The notes below the pieces were generated by a model. It saw only the letters and a list, made by a program, of their open reading frames with translations. It searched no databases and was not told the origin of the DNA. A DNA stretch of 64,000 nucleotides, from the NCBI GenBank assembly GCA_000814665.1, contig JWIH01000020.1, positions 434,001 through 498,000 on the forward strand, written 5' to 3'. Of this stretch, positions 60,632-64,000 are shown piece after piece (positions within the stretch are counted from its first letter, which is position 1; every line of letters begins with the position of its first letter). The position numbers and the translations under genes were made by a program. This stretch comes from Pseudoalteromonas flavipulchra NCIMB 2033 = ATCC BAA-314. GTDB taxonomy: Bacteria > Pseudomonadota > Gammaproteobacteria > Enterobacterales > Alteromonadaceae.

Positions 60632-63600
60632 ATGAAACTTGAAAAAATATTAATCACCAACCTTGCCTCTATAGAAAGTGCAGAAGTCGACTTTACTGCG
60701 GCACCACTCAAAGACACCGGTCTTTATGCCATTACTGGTGATACTGGGGCGGGGAAAAGCACTTTACTGGATGCGGTTTGTCTTGCATTTTATGGCAAAA
60801 CCGCACGGTTAAAATCGGACGACAAAGAGAAAGTTGCCTTTAATGGCGATAATATTAAGTTAAACGACCCGCGAAACCTATTGCGTCGGGGCTGTGTTGC
60901 GGCATCTGCTAGCGTGGTTTTTATTGCTCAAGATAGCAAACGTTATCAAGCTATTTGGTCAGTAGAGCGCGCTAGAAAAAGCCCTAAAGGTAATTTAAAA
61001 ACCGCCACAATTGAGTTGTTCAGCCTACCTGATATGACCCTAGTCTGTGAGAAGAAAAAAGAAACAGAACAAAAAATCGAACAGCTAGTCGGGCTTAACT
61101 TTGAACAGTTTACACGAGCTGTGCTGCTTGCTCAGCATGAATTCTCCGCATTTTTGAAGGCAGGGGGAGATGAACGGGCTCAGTTACTAGAATGTCTTAC
61201 GGGTACCGAAAAGTTCAGCAATATCGGTAAAGCGGTTTTTGAAGCGCACAAACAAAAGAAAGTCGAGCTGCAATCCCTGCAAGATAGGCTAGGTCAAATT
61301 GTGCTCTTGTCACCAGATCAGCTTGCCGAACTTGAAGCACAGAAGTTGGCGTTGATTGAAACAAGAAATCGACAACAAGAAACAAGCACAAAGCTGCAAG
61401 CTCAGCTGCAATGGCTCGCGGATGTCGAGCTAAGAAAGCAAAAAATAGCTGAGGTGGAACACACGCTAAAAACGCTTGAGCAGCAAATAGCAGAGGGAAA
61501 GCCACAGCAGGAATATGCGCAGCAAGTCTTAAAAGCCAATGAGATGCGTGATAACCGTGAGCAGCATGAGCTGGCGGATAAACGCGTTGCGCAGCTATCT
61601 CAAGAGCAGCTAGCACTGCAGCAACAAGATTTTGCATCCACTATTGCAACGCTAAAAGCAAAACAGCAGCAACTTGAACAGCAGCTTATTACGCAGCAAG
61701 CCAATTTTGTAAAGTTAGAACCAAGCTTTAATACCATTCGTCTATTGGATGAAAAGCTGAGCCTACACAAAGCGCAAGAACGAGAAACTAAGCCTTATCT
61801 CGATAAGCATGCCAATCTTATTACGCAACATGAAGCTGCGATACAGAAGTATCAAGTGCAACAAGGCGAGATCGCTACTGAATTAAAGCAGCTAGAGCAT
61901 GAGCAAGCGAACTTGCACTCAGTTAGCAATATTGCCGGGCAATGGAGCGTGGTTCAGCCTCAATTCGATGATCTGCAAAAGTACCAACAACAACGTAACG
62001 ATCATGAAACCCAGTTGCAAAAATTACCGAGCGAACAGCAAGCGCTAGGTACACAATTGAGCAAACATGAGGCTGAGGTACAGCATCTACAAAAGGTTTA
62101 CGACACCGAAGCCAGCGCGCTCTCAGCGTTAAAAGAAGCACTCGCACCTTTGACTCAACAAGACCTAAATTTGGCATTGCAAAACTGGTCTCTATGCGTG
62201 CAGGCCTATCGCAGTATCGAAGAAGGGGATGCCTTGCTGCATCAGTTACGATCGCAACAAACTCAACATCATATTGGCTTGGAAAGGCTTGAGATACTGA
62301 TCCGAGATACCAAGCAGCAAGACGAGTTGTCTAAGCAGCGCCTAGCCCTAACTCGTGATAACTTGGAGCAAGTGCAGTTACGCGCAAGTGAGCGGATCAG
62401 CGATTTACGCTCTCAACTGCGGGCAGGGCAAGAATGCATGGTGTGTGGCTCAAAAGAACATCCTTATGGTGTGGAGCACATCGATGCCCACTGGGAACAG
62501 CTACTATCGGATTTTCGGTCTCAGTATCAAGCTGCTGAGCAAGCTCGTGAACAAGTGTTGCAGCGTTATAATCAACAAGTCGGTGAAAAGGAGCGTGAGA
62601 ATGCGCTATGGCAGTCAGTCACTCAGGAAATTGCTCACTGCACTAAGCAAATAAATGAGAATCGGGCTCGACTAGACGCGTTGAGCGATGAGTATAAAGT
62701 TGGCAGCGCTGAGCAAGCTGAATTGCAACTCGTGAGTATTCAGTCACGGCTAAATGAACTATCAAAGTTACGCAATAATATCGACCGCCAGTGGCAATCG
62801 GTTCAGCAGGCACAACAACACCTCGAGCAGGCTAAACATAAAGGGCAGGCACTTCAGCAGCAGCACCATGATTTAGGTAATCATATTGCCTTTTTGCGAA
62901 CCGAATATGATCAGCTATCACAAACAGTGGATGCCTTACGCAATCGGCTTGAAGCGTTAATTTCCGATAATTCATGGTGGCAAAACTTTGATTCATCTCC
63001 TCAAGCTGCCATTAGCCAACTTAAAACAGGAGTGCAAACTTGGCTAAAAACCACCGAGCGCACCGATGCGTTAACGGCGAAAAAAGTTCAGCTTGAGCAT
63101 CAATTACATCTTGCCAGTCAACAAAAACAAGATGAGGCGCAGCGGCTTGAAGAATTAGAACATACGCTTTTACAACATCAGCAGAATATTGAACGCCTCA
63201 ATCGCGAACGTGCTGAATACTTACCACAGCAGCACACCAGATTGGATGATTGGATTGCAGAGCTGAAGCAGCAAGAACAGCAAAGCCGAGAGCAGATCAC
63301 ACAAACCCAGTTGGCGCTAAGCCAAACCGAAGCACAGCGTGAAAAGACCCAACACAGTCTGACGCAGCTAGAAAAGCAAATTGCCGAGCAAACATCGCGG
63401 TTGCAGCAGCTCAGTGCGCGCTTTGAACAATGGCTGCTCGACCAGCAAGGGCAGCTAAACAAAGTAAAAGTATTAGCGTTACTTGAGGTTTCGTTAGATG
63501 AAGCTCGAGCGAATTTAGAAAAGTGTGCGCAAGTTCAGCAAACCTTTCAAAACACTAAGCTGCAGCTTAGTCATCAGCGTGAAGAACTCAGCCAACTTGA

Positions 63601-64000
63601 AAATAAGTACCCTGATGGAGTTGACAGTGCACAAGTTAAACTAAGTCATGCCGAGACGACGCAAGCACTTGAGCAAACTCAAAATCAGTTGCTACAAGTG
63701 CAAAGTGCATTAGAGGTTGATGCTCAGAATAAACAACAATTCTCTTTGCAAGCGGCAAATCTCGCTCAGTTGCAACAAGACTACGAGCAATGGCATTTGC
63801 TAGACAAGTTATTAGGCGACGCAACAGGCAAAAAGTTGCGTAATTGGGCGCAAACACAAACGTTAAAAATCTTATTGCAGTATGCTAACCAGCAATTGCA
63901 TACGCTTTCTAGACGTTATCTGCTTACCAATATTGAGCAATCTTTGGAAATTGCGGTTATAGATAAAGATATGGCTGACGAACAACGTAGCGTCAACACC
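60632..64000 (+). CDS. sbcC: DNA repair exonuclease subunit SbcC, 5' part (cut by window edge)
   Basis: The frame from ATG 60632 stays open to the window end (about 1123 residues). The N-terminal ATPase half has Walker A ITGDTGAGKST at about residues 34-44 and the Q-loop AQHEFSAF. Two long coiled-coil arms of Gln/Glu/Leu-rich sequence follow, with the zinc hook CMVC at residues 602-605 between them. The C-terminal ATPase half is outside the window or just beginning. This is a Rad50-type SMC protein that partners SbcD. The coiled coils explain the low-complexity sequence here. Confidence 0.94.
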   Translation, partial: MKLEKILITNLASIESAEVDFTAAPLKDTGLYAITGDTGAGKSTLLDAVCLAFYGKTARLKSDDKEKVAFNGDNIKLNDPRNLLRRGCVAASASVVFIAQDSKRYQAIWSVERARKSPKGNLKTATIELFSLPDMTLVCEKKKETEQKIEQLVGLNFEQFTRAVLLAQHEFSAFLKAGGDERAQLLECLTGTEKFSNIGKAVFEAHKQKKVELQSLQDRLGQIVLLSPDQLAELEAQKLALIETRNRQQETSTKLQAQLQWLADVELRKQKIAEVEHTLKTLEQQIAEGKPQQEYAQQVLKANEMRDNREQHELADKRVAQLSQEQLALQQQDFASTIATLKAKQQQLEQQLITQQANFVKLEPSFNTIRLLDEKLSLHKAQERETKPYLDKHANLITQHEAAIQKYQVQQGEIATELKQLEHEQANLHSVSNIAGQWSVVQPQFDDLQKYQQQRNDHETQLQKLPSEQQALGTQLSKHEAEVQHLQKVYDTEASALSALKEALAPLTQQDLNLALQNWSLCVQAYRSIEEGDALLHQLRSQQTQHHIGLERLEILIRDTKQQDELSKQRLALTRDNLEQVQLRASERISDLRSQLRAGQECMVCGSKEHPYGVEHIDAHWEQLLSDFRSQYQAAEQAREQVLQRYNQQVGEKERENALWQSVTQEIAHCTKQINENRARLDALSDEYKVGSAEQAELQLVSIQSRLNELSKLRNNIDRQWQSVQQAQQHLEQAKHKGQALQQQHHDLGNHIAFLRTEYDQLSQTVDALRNRLEALISDNSWWQNFDSSPQAAISQLKTGVQTWLKTTERTDALTAKKVQLEHQLHLASQQKQDEAQRLEELEHTLLQHQQNIERLNRERAEYLPQQHTRLDDWIAELKQQEQQSREQITQTQLALSQTEAQREKTQHSLTQLEKQIAEQTSRLQQLSARFEQWLLDQQGQLNKVKVLALLEVSLDEARANLEKCAQVQQTFQNTKLQLSHQREELSQLENKYPDGVDSAQVKLSHAETTQALEQTQNQLLQVQSALEVDAQNKQQFSLQAANLAQLQQDYEQWHLLDKLLGDATGKKLRNWAQTQTLKILLQYANQQLHTLSRRYLLTNIEQSLEIAVIDKDMADEQRSVNT

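Noticed and set aside
61215-61637. 140-codon minus-strand frame in the sbcC coiled coil
   Set aside because: Its alanine/leucine-rich product is the complement of the Gln/Glu-rich coiled coil of SbcC and has no family signature.
1-64000. tRNA, rRNA, prophage, integrase, transposase or restriction-modification genes
   Set aside because: None was recognised by eye. A tRNAscan-SE and Rfam run would be needed to exclude small RNAs.

Overview
The window looks like a chromosomal segment of a marine gammaproteobacterium of the Alteromonadales, most like Pseudoalteromonas. This is inferred from gene content: a glyoxylate shunt, a choline-to-betaine operon, TonB/PepSY/DUF4198 iron uptake, many small regulators with divergently transcribed targets, secreted peptidases, and moderate GC. 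No rRNA, tRNA, CRISPR array, transposase or prophage gene was recognised.

Layout. 1-5.3 kb: the start of isocitrate lyase (cut by the window edge), divergent from malate synthase G, then a cysteine hydrolase, a GlxA-type regulator and a membrane-protein/XRE pair. 5.4-12.4 kb: a solute-binding protein, then betI-betB-betA, a short BCCT transporter and a TorF-like porin behind a BetI-type operator. 12.5-18.9 kb: VOC and cupin proteins, a LysR regulator, and a Fur-box TonB receptor operon with PepSY/DUF2271 and DUF4198 proteins, closed by a strong terminator. 18.9-22.1 kb: an ABC-F ATPase with an upstream leader ORF, and a DUF3307-SatD pair behind twin palindromic operators. 22.3-26.7 kb: a secreted esterase and beta-propeller protein, divergent from a CadC-like membrane regulator that carries its own propeller. 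26.8-32.3 kb: an S41 lipoprotein peptidase, small hypothetical genes including a 40-residue peptide gene, NTF2-like and PH-domain proteins, GST and MerR. 32.4-37.3 kb: a flavodoxin-fold oxidoreductase, then a di-haem cytochrome c peroxidase overlapping a PAS-GGDEF-EAL protein. 37.3-47.9 kb: regulator/target pairs (DeoR/HAD, LysR/MATE, TetR/RibD-type reductase, AraC/DUF3224) and small enzymes. 48-51.9 kb: the YbbP-YbbA ABC system and TesA. 52-58.7 kb: a metzincin protease with a separately encoded propeptide-like protein, an acyltransferase, a periplasmic binding protein, DUF6702 and an M1 aminopeptidase. 59-64 kb: sbcD and the 5' part of sbcC.

Outside the genes, the most notable structures are a three-copy intergenic repeat of about 200 bp with imperfect terminal inverted repeats, a 41-bp near-perfect TetR operator, CATGCA repeats spaced 10 bp apart upstream of the DeoR gene, twin 18-bp palindromes upstream of satD, a leader ORF whose stop codon overlaps the Shine-Dalgarno of the ABC-F gene, an 83-bp tandem duplication of a terminator/promoter segment, and a recurring 17-bp palindrome (TGTAAAG-N3-NTTTACA). 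All motif counts were made by eye.
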